From the NCBI GenBank assembly GCA_019635315.1, contig JAHBZT010000010.1, forward strand, positions 1 through 59,015: DNA of 59,015 bases, read 5' to 3'. The notes beneath the pieces were generated by a model. The model saw nothing but the letters and a program-made list of their open reading frames with translations. It was not told the origin of the DNA and did no database searches. The translations under genes were made by a program, and so were the position numbers. Position 1 is the first letter of the stretch. Each line of letters begins with the position of its first letter. This document shows positions 43,069-54,382 of this stretch, piece after piece. The DNA is from Rubrivivax sp. GTDB lineage: Bacteria; Pseudomonadota; Gammaproteobacteria; Burkholderiales; Burkholderiaceae_C.

Positions 43069-44526
43069 ATGCCGGCTGGCGACGCGTCGTACGAGGTCCT
43101 GGTCCTCGGCGCCGGCATGTCCGGTCTGGCGGTCGGCACGCTGCTGCGGCGGGCCGGCGAACGGCGCTTCGCCATCGTCGAGAAGTCCGCCGGCCCCGGC
43201 GGCACCTGGTGGGACAACCGCTACCCGGGCGCGCATGTCGACGTGCCGTCGCCGCTGTACTGCTTCTCGTGGGCGCCCAACCCGCACTGGACGCGCCGCT
43301 TCGCCGCGGCGCCGGAGATCCAGGCCCATGTCGAGCGGCAGTATGACGAGCAGGGCCTGCGGCCGCACCTGCAGCTCGGCCACGCGATCACCGAGGCGCG
43401 CTTCGACGCCGAGGCCGGCCGCTGGCGCTTCACCACCGACGACGGCCGCCGGCTCGACGCGCGTTTCTTCGTCTGCAGCGCCGGGCCGCTGTCGCAGCCG
43501 CGCTGGCCGGCGATCGAGGGCCTGGCCCGCTTCGCCGGCACGCGGCTGCACTCGGCACGCTGGGACGCCGCCGTGCCACTGGACGGCCGGCGCATCGGCG
43601 TCATCGGCACCGGCTCGACCGCCGCGCAGCTGATCCCGCCGCTGGCGCGGCGTGCCGGGCACTTGACGGTCTTCCAGCGCACCGCGCACTGGGTGCTGCC
43701 GCGCATCGACCGCCCGTATGGTGCGCTGGACCGTGCTCTGGCGCGCTTCCCGCCCTATGCCGCCGCGGTGCGCGCCTTCTGGTACCACGTGCTCGAATGG
43801 GGCCGGCGCGGCTTCGACGAAGGCACGCTGGCGCGCCGTTCGATGACCGCCGCAGGCCACCGGCTGCTGCACGCGCAGGTGCGCGACCCGGTGCTGCGCG
43901 AGCAGCTGCGCCCGCGCTACCCGCTGGGCTGCAAGCGCATCATCTACGCCAGCGACTACTACCCGGTCTTCGCGCAGCCGAACGTGGCGCTGGTCACCGA
44001 CGACATCGTGCGCGTGGTGCCGGAAGGCCTGCTCACCGCCGACGGCCGGCTGCACGCACTGGACGTGCTGGTCTGCGCGACCGGCTTCGACACCGCCGCG
44101 CCGCTGCAGTCGCTGCGCGTGCAAGGCCTGGACGGCCGCATGCTCGCCGACGACTGGCGCGCAGGCGCCGAGGCCTACCGCGGCGTCACCGTCAGCGGTT
44201 ATCCCAACCTGTTCCTGATGCTGGGACCCAACACCGGCACCGGCCACACGTCGACGCTGCTCTACATCGAGGCGCAGGCACGTTATGCGCTGCAGGCGAT
44301 GGCCGCGCTGCGCGCCGGCGGCCACCGCTGGGCAGACCTGCGGCCCGAGGTGCAGCGCGAACACAACGCGGCATTGCAGGCGCGGCTGCAGGGATCGGTG
44401 TGGACCCACTGCCGCAGCTGGTACCGGCACGACAACGGACGCATCACGGCGCTGTTTCCCGGCTTCACGCGCGAATACGTGAAGGGACTGGCGCGCTGGC
44501 GAGCGGAGGACTACCGGCTGGCGTGA
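43069..44526 (+). CDS. Flavin-containing monooxygenase, Baeyer-Villiger type (485 aa)
   Basis: An NADPH- and FAD-dependent oxygenase. It has two dinucleotide folds: GAGMSG near residue 15 (FAD) and GVIGTGSTAAQ near 180 (NADPH). Between them lies FAGTRLHSARWD, which matches the BVMO fingerprint F-x-G-x3-H-x3-W-(P/D). GGTWWDNRYPGAHVDVPS and ATGFD are further class motifs. It would convert a ketone to an ester or lactone, or oxidise a soft nucleophile; the substrate is unknown. Slightly shorter than CHMO (~540). Confidence 0.93.
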   Translation: MPAGDASYEVLVLGAGMSGLAVGTLLRRAGERRFAIVEKSAGPGGTWWDNRYPGAHVDVPSPLYCFSWAPNPHWTRRFAAAPEIQAHVERQYDEQGLRPHLQLGHAITEARFDAEAGRWRFTTDDGRRLDARFFVCSAGPLSQPRWPAIEGLARFAGTRLHSARWDAAVPLDGRRIGVIGTGSTAAQLIPPLARRAGHLTVFQRTAHWVLPRIDRPYGALDRALARFPPYAAAVRAFWYHVLEWGRRGFDEGTLARRSMTAAGHRLLHAQVRDPVLREQLRPRYPLGCKRIIYASDYYPVFAQPNVALVTDDIVRVVPEGLLTADGRLHALDVLVCATGFDTAAPLQSLRVQGLDGRMLADDWRAGAEAYRGVTVSGYPNLFLMLGPNTGTGHTSTLLYIEAQARYALQAMAALRAGGHRWADLRPEVQREHNAALQARLQGSVWTHCRSWYRHDNGRITALFPGFTREYVKGLARWRAEDYRLA

Positions 44527-44958
44527 GGGCACAGCCTGCCCTACGACCTGGTTCCGTTCGACCCGCCGTGCGCCCGACCGCCGGCGCGAGCAAGGCCGGG
44601 GACGCGGCTGCGGCCGGGCTCGGGCTGCTTCGCCCCGCTGCGCGGGGTGCCCTGCGTTGCTCGGCATCCCGGCCCCGCCGCGCAACTCGCTCCGCGCCCT
44701 GCGGGCGCTGCGCTCGGACAGGCGCGGCGAGTCAGTTGACGAGGCGCGCGGGTACGCGCGCGGGCCGGGACGCCTGCGCTACTCGGCTCGCAACTCGCCC
44801 GGCCGCAGCCCCGCCCCCGACCTCGCCGATACGTTGGTGGTGTTCGAGCAGGTAGACAGCAAGCAGGGTCGAGACGCCCGCGACCCAGTGTTCGCCTAGG
44901 CAAGACCTCGCTCGCGCCGATGCCCGCATGCGCAAGCGGCGGCGACCGCGAGAGAAGC
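44527..44958. other. 432-bp noncoding gap with palindromic GC-rich remnants
   Basis: No supportable gene. It contains several short inverted blocks (CCCCGCTGCGCGGGG at ~44634-44648, GCGCGCGGGTACGCGCGC at ~44747-44764) and stretches such as CTCGCTCCGCGCCCTGC and CTGCGTTGCTCGGC typical of degraded extragenic repeats in this group. It separates the monooxygenase stop from the convergent GST stop and may provide termination. Confidence 0.5.
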
Positions 44959-45615
44959 TCAGACCAGCGGCTGCGGCCACTGCTCCGTCGCGATCACCTT
45001 TTGCAGCGACGGCCGCTCCAGCATGCGCTGCAGGAAGGCGCCCACATGCGGCAGCGTGCGCGCCGGGCGCGTCATGCCGCGCGTCCAGCGGCACAGCATG
45101 AAGGCATAGGGGTCGAGCGCGCTGAAGCGCTCGCCCAGCATCCACGGCCCCTGTGCGAGCCGCGCCTCGATCTGGTCCACGCGCGAGGCGATCATCGCCT
45201 CGGCCGCGGCCCTGACCTGCGCCGCGCCGTCGGCGTTGCCCGGCGCCACCATGCGGTCGCTGTAGAAATAGTGCGTCATGTACGGCTGCAGGCTGCAGGA
45301 CAGCCAGGCCAGCCACTTGTAGAACTCGCCGCGCTCGCGCGTGCCCGGCAGCGGCGCCTGGCCGGCCTGCGGGTGCAGGTCCACCAGCTGCAGCACGATG
45401 GCCGCCGTCTCGTACAGCACCTGCTCGCCCTGGGCGTCGCGCAGCACCAGGGTCGGGATCAGGCCGTTGGGATTCAGGCGCAGGTATTCGGGCGACTTGT
45501 GCGCCTGCGCGCGGCGGTCCACCAGCTGCAGCGCGAACGGCACGCCCAGCTCGTGCAGCAGGATGTGCGGCGTGACGCTCGCGTTGCTGGGGTAGTAGTG
45601 CAGCGTGATGTCCAT
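44959..45615 (-). CDS. Glutathione S-transferase family protein (218 aa)
   Basis: Thioredoxin-fold N-terminal domain (MDITLHYYPSNASVTPHILL; Tyr7/Ser10 near the glutathione thiol), the cis-Pro segment NPNGLIPTLVL and the ETAAIVLQLVD glutathione-binding turn, then an all-helical C-terminal domain with WMLGERFSALDPYAFMLCRW, the conserved N-capping box region. Length is standard. Such enzymes conjugate or isomerise electrophiles. It is divergent from the OsmC gene at 45683 (67-bp gap), suggesting a shared stress or detoxification control region. Confidence 0.92.
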   Translation of the reverse strand: MDITLHYYPSNASVTPHILLHELGVPFALQLVDRRAQAHKSPEYLRLNPNGLIPTLVLRDAQGEQVLYETAAIVLQLVDLHPQAGQAPLPGTRERGEFYKWLAWLSCSLQPYMTHYFYSDRMVAPGNADGAAQVRAAAEAMIASRVDQIEARLAQGPWMLGERFSALDPYAFMLCRWTRGMTRPARTLPHVGAFLQRMLERPSLQKVIATEQWPQPLV

Positions 45616-45682
45616 GGCGGTGATCTTCGCACGCGGCCGGGCGTGGCAGGATCGCGGCTTTCCCACCCGGCAGGACCGCGCC

Positions 45683-46156
45683 ATGTCCGAGTATGTCGCC
45701 CAGGTGCGCTGGCAGCGCCAGCCGCAGGAGGCCTTCACCGACAACCGCTACAGCCGCCGCCACCGGCTGCGCTTCGACGGCGGCACCGAGCTCGCGGCGT
45801 CCTCGTCGCCCAGCGTGGTGCCGCTGCCGATGTCCGACGCCAGCGCCGTGGACCCCGAGGAACTGCTCGTCGCCGCGCTGGCCAGCTGCCACATGCTGTG
45901 GTTCCTGTCGCTGGCCGCGCAGCGCGGCTGGCGCGTCGAACGCTACGAGGACGACGCCGTCGGCACGATGGCGCGCGACGAGCGCGGCCGCATCGCGATG
46001 ACCGAGGTCGTGCTGCGCCCGGCGGTGGCCTTCGGCGGCGAGCCGCAGCCCGACGGCGATGCGCTCGCCGCCCTGCACCACCAGGCGCACGAGCACTGCT
46101 TCATCGCCAACTCGGTGCGCACCGCGGTGCGCTGCGAACCAAGGCCCGCGCTGTGA
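45683..46156 (+). CDS. OsmC/Ohr-family protein (157 aa)
   Basis: A dimeric peroxidase-type fold. MSDASAVDPEELLVAALASCHMLWFL holds the first conserved Cys (ASCHM), and the second lies in HEHCFIANSVRT, as in Ohr/OsmC organic-hydroperoxide reductases. An N-terminal YSRRHRLRFDGG strand replaces the usual one. It would reduce organic peroxides using lipoylated or other thiols. Its stop overlaps the GTG of the acetyltransferase. Divergent from the GST gene. Confidence 0.9.
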   Translation: MSEYVAQVRWQRQPQEAFTDNRYSRRHRLRFDGGTELAASSSPSVVPLPMSDASAVDPEELLVAALASCHMLWFLSLAAQRGWRVERYEDDAVGTMARDERGRIAMTEVVLRPAVAFGGEPQPDGDALAALHHQAHEHCFIANSVRTAVRCEPRPAL

Positions 46157-46674
46157 ACATCCCGACGCTCACGACGGCGCGGCTGCGGCTGCGCGCCTTT
46201 CGCGCGAGCGACCTCGACGCCTATGCGGCGATGTGCGCCGACGCCGAGGTCATGCGCCACATCGGCGCCGGCGGTCCGGTCGGCCGCGACGTGGCCTGGC
46301 GCCAGATGGCGCTCTTTCTCGGCGAATGGGCGCTGCGCGGCCGCGGCCAGTGGGCGATCGAGCGGCGCAGCGACGGCCGGCTGATCGGCCGTGCCGGCTT
46401 CCTGCAGCCCGAGGGCTGGCCCGGCGTCGAGCTGGCCTGGCTGCTGGCCCGCGACGCCTGGGGCCAGGGCCATGCCAGCGAGGCCGCACGCGCCGCGCTG
46501 GCCTGGGCCCGCGACGCCACCGGGCTGGGCGAATGCATCAGCCTGATCCGCCCGGACAATGTGCGCTCGATCGCGATGGCCGCGCGCCTGGGCGCCGTCG
46601 ACGACGGCGAGATCGACTTCCTGGGCGGCCGCGCCCGCCGCTTCCGCCACCCCCTCCCGCAGCCCGGGGGTTGA
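46153..46674 (+). CDS. GNAT-family acetyltransferase, RimJ/RimL type (173 aa)
   Basis: Acyl-CoA-dependent acetyltransferase with LTTARLRLRAFRASDLDAYAAM, the standard RimJ/RimL opening, VELAWLLARDAWGQGHASEAARAAL (strand beta-4 plus the acetyl-CoA loop G-x-G-x-A) and LIRPDNVRSIAMAARLGAV. Start is GTG 46153, overlapping the OsmC stop, which points to translational coupling. The substrate (ribosomal protein N-terminus, amino acid or small amine) is not predictable. Confidence 0.9.
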   Translation: MNIPTLTTARLRLRAFRASDLDAYAAMCADAEVMRHIGAGGPVGRDVAWRQMALFLGEWALRGRGQWAIERRSDGRLIGRAGFLQPEGWPGVELAWLLARDAWGQGHASEAARAALAWARDATGLGECISLIRPDNVRSIAMAARLGAVDDGEIDFLGGRARRFRHPLPQPGG

Positions 46675-46704
46675 AGCGCCCGCGCGCGCCGCCAACTGCG
46701 GGCG

Positions 46705-47565
46705 ATGGCGGACGCCGACTGGACCTCGCTCGGGTCCCTGACGATCGCGGGGTTCGCCTTCGGCGCCCTGCTGCTTTCGGCCACCTTCGCCTGGCTCGCC
46801 GGCCCGCCGCTGCTGACGGCGTGGCGCCGGCGGCGCGTCACCGGCCGCCCCTTCCCGCCGGCCTGGCGCCGCGTGCTGCGCCAGCGCATGCCGGCCTATG
46901 CGCGGCTGCCGCCGCCGCTGCAGCTGCAGCTGCGCCGCCACGTGCAGTGGCTGCTGGCGACGACGCCGTTCATCGGCTGCGCGGGCCTGAAGGTGACCGA
47001 CGAGATGCGCGTGCTGATCGCCGCGCAGGCCGCGCTGCTGCTGCTAAGCCGCCCGGCCGGGCGCTTCGCGGCGCTGCGCCAGGTGCTGGTCTACCCAGGC
47101 GCCTTCGTGGTGGACCGCACGCGGGCCGGCGAAGGGGGCATCGCGCACGAGTCGCGCCAGGTGCTGTCGGGGGAGTCCTGGCAACTCGGCCAGGTCGTGC
47201 TGTCCTGGGACGACGTGCTGGCCGGCGCCGCCGACCCCGGCGACGGCCGCAATGTCGTGATCCACGAATTCGCGCACCAGCTCGACCAGGAGAAGGGCCG
47301 CGCCAACGGCGCGCCCTGGCTGCGCGGCCGCGAAGCGCGGGCACGCTGGGCTGCGGTGCTGTCGGCCGAATTCGAGGCCCTGCGCCACCGATTGGCGCAG
47401 GGCGAGAGCGGCCTGATCGACGACTATGCCGCCACCGACGCGGCCGAGTTCTTCGCCGTCGTCAGCGAGCATTTCTTCGAGCAGCCGGCGGCGCTGGCCG
47501 CGGCGCATCCGGCGCTGTACGCCGAATTCGTGCGCTGCTACGGCACCGACCCGCGGCACTGGTAG
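46705..47565 (+). CDS. mtfA: MtfA family zinc peptidase/regulator (286 aa)
   Basis: Zinc aminopeptidase-like protein related to E. coli MtfA, which binds the repressor Mlc and so affects glucose uptake. The metal site HEFAH starts at His187 (HEFAHQLDQEKG), with a downstream YAATDAAEFFAVVSEHFFEQP segment holding the third ligand and a conserved Glu. A hydrophobic N-terminal helix (GSLTIAGFAFGALLLSATFAWL) precedes the domain, unlike soluble E. coli MtfA, so it may be membrane-anchored. The stop falls inside a 10-bp tandem repeat. Confidence 0.92.
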   Translation: MADADWTSLGSLTIAGFAFGALLLSATFAWLAGPPLLTAWRRRRVTGRPFPPAWRRVLRQRMPAYARLPPPLQLQLRRHVQWLLATTPFIGCAGLKVTDEMRVLIAAQAALLLLSRPAGRFAALRQVLVYPGAFVVDRTRAGEGGIAHESRQVLSGESWQLGQVVLSWDDVLAGAADPGDGRNVVIHEFAHQLDQEKGRANGAPWLRGREARARWAAVLSAEFEALRHRLAQGESGLIDDYAATDAAEFFAVVSEHFFEQPAALAAAHPALYAEFVRCYGTDPRHW

Positions 47566-47590
47566 GCACTGGTAGGCACTGGCAGGCGCT
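47561..47590. repeat. 10-bp tandem repeat containing a stop codon
   Basis: GGTAGGCACT occurs twice (47561-47570, 47571-47580) followed by GGCAGGCGCT. The TAG of the first unit is the stop of the MtfA gene. Confidence 0.75.
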
Positions 47591-47695
47591 GCACGGCCGG
47601 ACCGGCGACAAGGCCGGTGGCCGGCGCGGGGTTTGCGCACCGCCACAGAATGCCGCGGTCCGCGCTGCGCGCACCGAAGCCGTATCCGCTGCCGC

Positions 47696-49189
47696 ATGAA
47701 TGCCGCCGTCGTCTGGTTCAAGCGCGACCTGCGCGTGAGCGATCACGCGCCGTTGGCGGCCGCGCAGGCGGCCGATGCCGCGGTCGGCCTGTACGTGATC
47801 GAGCCCGAATGGCTGGCGAGCCCGGAGTTCGATGCCCAGCACCTGGACTTCGCGCTGCGCTGCGTGGCGGCCCTGCGCCGCGACCTCGCGGCGCGCGGAC
47901 TGCCACTGCTGGTGCGCGTCGGCACGCTGCCGCAGGTGCTGGACGCAGTGCGCCGCGAGTTCGCGTTCACGCGGCTGCTCAGCCACGAGGAAACGGGCCC
48001 GGGCTGGAGCTGGGACCGCGACCGCGCGGTGGCGCGCTGGTGTCGCGGCCATGGCGTGCACTGGCAGGAGTGGCCGCAGACGGGGGTCGTGCGCCGGCTG
48101 CGCACGCGTGCAGGCTGGGCCGCGCGCTGGCAGGCCCGCATGGATGCCCCGCTGCTGCCGAAGCCGGCAACGCTGAGCGGAGCCCGGCTAGAGATTGCGG
48201 ACCTGCCCACGCTGGCCGCGCCGGGCGTGACCGCCCATGACCGCGCGCTGCCGGCCGCCGGCGAGGCCGCGGCACAGGCGCTGCTGGCGGACTTCCTGGC
48301 CGGCCGCGGACGCGACTACCCGCGCGCGCTGTCCAGCCCGCTCACCGCGCCGCAGGGATGCTCGCGGCTGTCGCCGCACCTGGCCTTCGGCACGCTGTCG
48401 ATGCGCCAGGTGCACCAGGCCACCGAGCAGGCCGTGCGCGCCACGCCCGACCCGGTGCTGGCGCGTTCGCTGCGCGCCTTCGCAGGGCGGCTGCGCTGGC
48501 ACTGCCACTTCATGCAGAAGCTCGAGGACGAGCCGGCCATCGAACGCCGCCACTTCGCGCGCGCCTGCGACGGCCTGCGACCGGGCGACGTCGAAGGCGG
48601 CGGCGCCCCGTTCGGCGAACGCGAATACGCCCTCTTCGAGGCCTGGTGCGCCGGCCGCACCGGCTACCCGATGGTCGACGCCTGCATGCGGCAATTGCGC
48701 GCCACGGGCTGGCTGAATTTCCGCATGCGCGCGATGCTGGTCAGTTTTGCCGCCTACCACCTGTGGCTGCACTGGCGCGAACCGGGTCTGTTCCTGGCGC
48801 GCCAGTTTCTGGACTTCGAACCCGGCATCCACTGGAGCCAGATGCAGATGCAAAGCGGCACCACCGGTATCAATACGCTGCGCATCTATTCGCCGGCCAA
48901 GCAGGCGCGCGACCACGATCCCGACGCTCGTCATGTGCGGCGCTGGGTGCCGGAATTCGGCACGCCGGATTACCCCGCACCCATCGTCGACGAACGCGCG
49001 GCGCTGGCGCTGGCCAAGCAGCGCCTTTTCGCGCTGCGCGCCACGCCGCAGGCGCGCGAGGAGGCCGACGCCGTGCAGCTGCGCCACGGCTCGCGACGCA
49101 GCGGGCTGCCGCCGTCGGGTTCGCGGCCGCGGCGCGCTGGCGGCGGAAGCCGGTCGGCGACGCCGCTGCAGCAGGAGCTCTTCCGATGA
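47696..49189 (+). CDS. Deoxyribodipyrimidine photolyase / cryptochrome (497 aa)
   Basis: A blue-light flavoprotein that repairs UV dimers or senses light. The N-terminal photolyase domain (AVVWFKRDLRVSDHAPL) would bind the antenna, and the C-terminal FAD domain carries GYPMVDACMRQLRATGWLNFRMRAML and FLDFEPGIHWSQMQMQSGTTGINTLRIYSP. These flavin-contacting motifs fit the class I/6-4-like lineage common in proteobacteria. A basic, Gly/Ser/Arg-rich tail follows. The next gene, a DUF2256 protein, overlaps the stop, the usual neighbour of photolyases of this branch. CPD versus 6-4 specificity is not resolved. Confidence 0.92.
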   Translation: MNAAVVWFKRDLRVSDHAPLAAAQAADAAVGLYVIEPEWLASPEFDAQHLDFALRCVAALRRDLAARGLPLLVRVGTLPQVLDAVRREFAFTRLLSHEETGPGWSWDRDRAVARWCRGHGVHWQEWPQTGVVRRLRTRAGWAARWQARMDAPLLPKPATLSGARLEIADLPTLAAPGVTAHDRALPAAGEAAAQALLADFLAGRGRDYPRALSSPLTAPQGCSRLSPHLAFGTLSMRQVHQATEQAVRATPDPVLARSLRAFAGRLRWHCHFMQKLEDEPAIERRHFARACDGLRPGDVEGGGAPFGEREYALFEAWCAGRTGYPMVDACMRQLRATGWLNFRMRAMLVSFAAYHLWLHWREPGLFLARQFLDFEPGIHWSQMQMQSGTTGINTLRIYSPAKQARDHDPDARHVRRWVPEFGTPDYPAPIVDERAALALAKQRLFALRATPQAREEADAVQLRHGSRRSGLPPSGSRPRRAGGGSRSATPLQQELFR

Positions 49190-49359
49190 AGGCCCGCCGC
49201 GAAGGCTTCCGCGGCAACAAGTCCACGCTGCCGGGCAAGCCCTGCGCGACCTGCGGCCGCTGGATGAGCTGGCGGCGCGCCTGGGCCAGGAACTGGGAGC
49301 AGGTGCGCCATTGTTCGGACGCCTGCCGCCACAGACGCGGCGGCCCGTCCAGGGCTTGA
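49186..49359 (+). CDS. DUF2256 small zinc-finger-like protein (57 aa)
   Basis: A 57-residue basic protein with PGKPCATCGRWMSWRRAWARNW followed by VRHCSDACRH: two Cys-x2-3-Cys pairs that could bind one zinc. This is the DUF2256 signature; the family is very often encoded next to photolyase genes. The start overlaps the photolyase stop (ATGA), so they are translationally coupled. Function unknown; a nucleic-acid or photolyase partner role is inference. Confidence 0.9.
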   Translation: MKARREGFRGNKSTLPGKPCATCGRWMSWRRAWARNWEQVRHCSDACRHRRGGPSRA

Positions 49360-49576
49360 ATGAATTCAGGGCATTCGGCCCCCGATTCGGAATTGCATTC
49401 GGCGCCTGCGCACCCGCGTCACCGCGAAGGCCATCGTCCGCACCGGATCACCATTAGCAAACCTCGATCCGTGGTTTTCTCAGTTTGCGAGACAATGCAC
49501 GGCGCGCGCAGTAGCGAACTGTTTCGACGTGCCGTCCCGCCAAGGGTCAGAATAAATGCCGGGGAGTTTCAATTCG
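49360..49576. other. Upstream region of the H-NS gene
   Basis: A 217-bp noncoding stretch that is less GC-rich than its surroundings (ATTAGCAAACC, GGTTTTCTCAGTTTGCGAG, AGAATAAATG), consistent with a promoter region for the H-NS gene. Several weak -10-like elements are present but no clear -35/-10 pair stands out. Confidence 0.45.
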
Positions 49577-49942
49577 ATGCCAGATCCCAACTTCATGAGC
49601 AAGAATTACGCAACACTGGTCAAGCAGATCGCCAGCCTCCAGGCCGAGGCCGAAAAGGTGCGCAAGCAGGAAATCGACGGCGTGATCGCGCGCATCCGCG
49701 ATGCGATCGCGTTCTACCAGCTCACCGCCGCCGACCTGGGCTTCGGCGCCAAGGGCCCGGCGCGGGCGGCGCAGGCCCCGGCCAAGCGCGGCCGCAAGCC
49801 CGGCAAGGCGAAGAAGGGCGCGGCCGCGGTCAAGTACCGCGACGAGGCCGGCAATACCTGGGTCGGCCGCGGCAAGCGCCCGCAGTGGCTGCGCGACGCG
49901 CTGGCCGCGGGCAAGCAGCTGTCGGACTTCGCGGTGAAGTAA
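49577..49942 (+). CDS. H-NS family nucleoid protein, Bv3F/BpH3 type (121 aa)
   Basis: Histone-like DNA-binding protein. The N-terminal half is a coiled-coil oligomerisation domain (YATLVKQIASLQAEAEKVRK), the middle linker is basic (KRGRKPGKAKKG), and the C-terminus has the H-NS DNA-binding core in its betaproteobacterial form, YRDEAGNTWVGRGKRPQWL. It silences AT-rich, often foreign, genes. GGGGAG lies ~10 nt before ATG 49577; ATG 49595 is an alternative. A hairpin follows the stop. Confidence 0.94.
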   Translation: MPDPNFMSKNYATLVKQIASLQAEAEKVRKQEIDGVIARIRDAIAFYQLTAADLGFGAKGPARAAQAPAKRGRKPGKAKKGAAAVKYRDEAGNTWVGRGKRPQWLRDALAAGKQLSDFAVK

Positions 49943-49945
49943 GGC

Positions 49946-49970
49946 CCGGGCCGGGTCGCACCCGGCCCGG
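49946..49970. terminator. Bidirectional hairpin between H-NS and glpK
   Basis: A perfect 11-bp stem (CCGGGCCGGGT / ACCCGGCCCGG) with a 3-nt loop occupies most of the 30-bp space between the convergent genes. No T-tract is present on either side. Confidence 0.7.
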
Positions 49971-49972
49971 CA

Positions 49973-51451
<1,479 letters not shown>

Positions 51452-51551
51452 CGTCGCGTCGTCTCCGGGTTCTTGTCCTGCGGCCGCCGGCCGCGGCCTG
51501 CAGCGACTCTGCCACAGCCTTCGCGCCGCCCGCACAATGCGCAGCTCGACC

Positions 51552-54299
51552 ATGGACGCGCCGTTGCGTTTCGCCGCCACCAAGATCCAGCCCCCCCAGG
51601 GGCCCGCGGCGCGTTCGCTGCGCGCCGCGCTGGTCGAGCGACCGGTGCTGGACGCCGCGCTGCAGGCCGCGCTGCTGGGCGCGCGCGTCGTGCTGCTGCA
51701 GGCGCCGGCCGGCTTCGGCAAGACCACCGCGCTGGCGGCGCAGCTCTCGCGTCTGCCGGAAGGCACCGCGCTGGCCTGGGTGGCGATGGACGAGGCCGAC
51801 GACCTGCCGCGCCTGTTCGCCTGCCTGGCCGCGGCGCTGGAAGGCGCCGACCTGCCCTGGCGCATCGCGCCGGAGGCGCTGGCGGCGCAGATCGACGCCG
51901 ATGCCGCGCCGCGCCCGCGCGCGATCGACGAGCTCGTCAATGCGCTGGCCGGCGCCGAGGCGCCGCATGGCGTGATCGTGCTCGACGACCTGCACCGCAT
52001 CGGCGACGGGCCTGCCGGGCAGCGCCTGATGCAGGGCCTGGACGCGCTGATCCAGCGCCTGCCGCCGAACTGGACGCTGGTGCTGTCCACGCGCGTGATG
52101 CCGCCGCTGGCGCTGGCGCGCTGGCGCGCGGCCGGCGAGCTGGCCGAGTTCGACCAGGAACGGCTGCGCTTCGGCGCCGAGGAAGCGCAGGCGCTGGCCG
52201 CCGCCAGCGGTGCCGCCGAGCGTGCCGGCGAACTGCTGGAGCGCACCGCCGGCTGGCCGGCCGGGCTGCGCCTGTGCCTGGCCGCGCTGGGCACGCGCGG
52301 ACTCTCGGCCCAGCGTGCCGGCGCGCTGATGGACCGCCACCTGTTCGAATTCCTGGCCAGCGAGGTGCTGGACGACCTGCCGCCGCCGCTGCACGAATTC
52401 CTGCTGCGCTGCTCGGTGCTGCCGGAGCTCACCGCCACCGCCGCCGCGGCGGTCAGCGGTGACCCGCGCGCGGCGGCCTGGCTGGACGAGATCGAGCGCC
52501 GCGGCCTGTTCGCGACCGCGCTCGACGCCGACGAGCGCACGCTGGTGCTGCACGACCTGTTCCGCGACGCGCTGCAGGAACGGCTGAAGCGCGAGCGTCC
52601 CGGCGCGTGGGCGCCGCTGCTGCAGCGTGCCGCGGCCAGCGAGCCCGACCCGCTGCGCCGCGTCGGGCTGCTGCAGCGTGCCGGCGACACCGCCGGTGCC
52701 GAGGCCGAGCTGCTGCGCGCCGCGCCCGAGCTGCTGCTGCACGGCGCCAGCGGCGAGCTGCTGCGCGCCATCGACGCCTTCGACGAGGGCTGGCGTGCGC
52801 TGTCGCCGGGGCTGCAGCGGCTGGCCGGCATGGTGCAGTTCCAGCGCTGGGAGTGGGAGCGCAGCGCCCGCCACTTCGAGTCGGCGATCGCCGCCGCGCA
52901 GCGCCGTGCCGCGACGAGCGCCGGCGCGGGCGGGCAGGCCGCGGCGGCCGCCATCGCCGCCGAGCAGTCGCTGGCCAGCGCCTACCTGGCCGCCGCGCTG
53001 TACCCGCTGGACCGCAACGACGAGGCCGAACGCCTGCTCGCCGCGCTGGCCCGCCAGGCACAGCCGCCGCAGGCGCGCCGCGTCGCGCTGGTGGCCGGCC
53101 TGTCGCAGCATTTCCGGCGCGGCGAACACGACCGCATGCCGGCGCTGTACCGCGAGGTCATCGAGCTGCTCGAGACCGAGGGCGCCTTGTTCGACTGGTG
53201 GGAGGGCATCCCGGCGGTCAACTGGACCACGCTGCCGGGCATGCCGCCGCTGATCGAGCGCTACCTGGCCGGCGCGCTGGCGCGCATCGGCGCGCAGCCG
53301 CTGCCGATGCGCGCCGAGCTGCGTGTGCTGCTGGCCTTCAGCCACCTGTGGGGCGGCCGCATCGCGCAGGCGCGCGACGAGATGGCGCTGGCCGAGGAGG
53401 AGATGAAGTGGCTGGCCGTCACCGGCGAGGGCGAGATCGGCGTGCTGCTGTTCCGCCTGATCGAGGGTGCCGTCAGCGGCCGCGCCGACGAGGTGCGCGA
53501 GCGCCTGGCGCGCATGCTGGCACGCGAGGACGGCGCCGGCGAGGTGCGGCGCCGGCTGTGGCAGCACCAGGTGGCGATCTACGGCGTGCGCATGAACGAC
53601 GTGCTGGGCGCCGACGACGCCCTGCTCGCCCACTGGGCCGCGCTGCTGAAGGAGAACCCGATCGCCGATGCGCGCGCCGACAACGGCCGCGCGATCGCGG
53701 TGCGCGCGCGCCACGCCGCGGCGCAGGGGCGCTGGGACGACGCCGCGGCGCTGTTCGGCGCCCTGCTGCCGCGGCTGCCGCGCATGGACGTGATGGGCCA
53801 TGCGACCGAGCTGCAGCTGCGCGCAGCCCATGCGCTGCTGCGCTGCGGCCGGCTGGACGAGGCGGCCATCGCGTTGATCGTCGCGATCGAGCGCATGCAG
53901 CGCGACGACCTGCGCGGCAATGCGCTGCTGGCCGGCGTGCCGGTGCTGCGCGCGCTGGCCGACGCCGACTGGGGCGGCCGGCTGGACGCCACGGCGCGCG
54001 CCGAGCTGCGTGCGCTGGCCGAGCAGGCGCAGGCGCTGCGCGGCGAGGCCGGCGCGCCCGCATCGGCCGACGCCGCCGCATCCACTGCCGCCAGCGCGGC
54101 GGCCGACGTGGGCCCGCTGTCGGCGCGCGAGCGCGAGGTGCTGGAGATGATCGCTGCCGGCGACAGCAACAAGCTGATCGCGCGCGCGCTGGACATCAGC
54201 CCGCACACCGTCAAGCGCCATGTCGCGAACATCCTCGACAAGCTCGGGCTCGCCTCGCGCGGCCAGGCCGCGGCCTGGCTGCATGCGAACGGCGCCTGA
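51552..54299 (+). CDS. MalT/LuxR-type ATP-dependent transcriptional regulator (915 aa)
   Basis: A large STAND-class activator. The N-terminal NTPase has the Walker [10 protein letters not shown] and Walker [11 protein letters not shown], followed by the winged-helix/MalT arm ([15 protein letters not shown]), a long TPR-like helical sensor (~residues 350-820) and a C-terminal LuxR HTH ([40 protein letters not shown] split across the domain). ATP and an inducer are needed in MalT for oligomerisation. It is divergent from glpK, which it may control. ATG 51552 chosen; an upstream MRSS start is possible. Confidence 0.92.
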   Translation: MDAPLRFAATKIQPPQGPAARSLRAALVERPVLDAALQAALLGARVVLLQAPAGFGKTTALAAQLSRLPEGTALAWVAMDEADDLPRLFACLAAALEGADLPWRIAPEALAAQIDADAAPRPRAIDELVNALAGAEAPHGVIVLDDLHRIGDGPAGQRLMQGLDALIQRLPPNWTLVLSTRVMPPLALARWRAAGELAEFDQERLRFGAEEAQALAAASGAAERAGELLERTAGWPAGLRLCLAALGTRGLSAQRAGALMDRHLFEFLASEVLDDLPPPLHEFLLRCSVLPELTATAAAAVSGDPRAAAWLDEIERRGLFATALDADERTLVLHDLFRDALQERLKRERPGAWAPLLQRAAASEPDPLRRVGLLQRAGDTAGAEAELLRAAPELLLHGASGELLRAIDAFDEGWRALSPGLQRLAGMVQFQRWEWERSARHFESAIAAAQRRAATSAGAGGQAAAAAIAAEQSLASAYLAAALYPLDRNDEAERLLAALARQAQPPQARRVALVAGLSQHFRRGEHDRMPALYREVIELLETEGALFDWWEGIPAVNWTTLPGMPPLIERYLAGALARIGAQPLPMRAELRVLLAFSHLWGGRIAQARDEMALAEEEMKWLAVTGEGEIGVLLFRLIEGAVSGRADEVRERLARMLAREDGAGEVRRRLWQHQVAIYGVRMNDVLGADDALLAHWAALLKENPIADARADNGRAIAVRARHAAAQGRWDDAAALFGALLPRLPRMDVMGHATELQLRAAHALLRCGRLDEAAIALIVAIERMQRDDLRGNALLAGVPVLRALADADWGGRLDATARAELRALAEQAQALRGEAGAPASADAAASTAASAAADVGPLSAREREVLEMIAAGDSNKLIARALDISPHTVKRHVANILDKLGLASRGQAAAWLHANGA

Positions 54300-54382
54300 G
54301 GGCGGCGCGCGGCCAGCGGCGTGTCAGGCCGGTGTCGCCGCGGCCTGGCGCCCGCGCCCGTCGCGCACCGTGGCGCGCGCCG

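Noticed and set aside
44527-44958. Possible small genes in the gap after the flavin monooxygenase
   Set aside because: The frames are short, lack ribosome binding sites and overlap palindromic repeat remnants.
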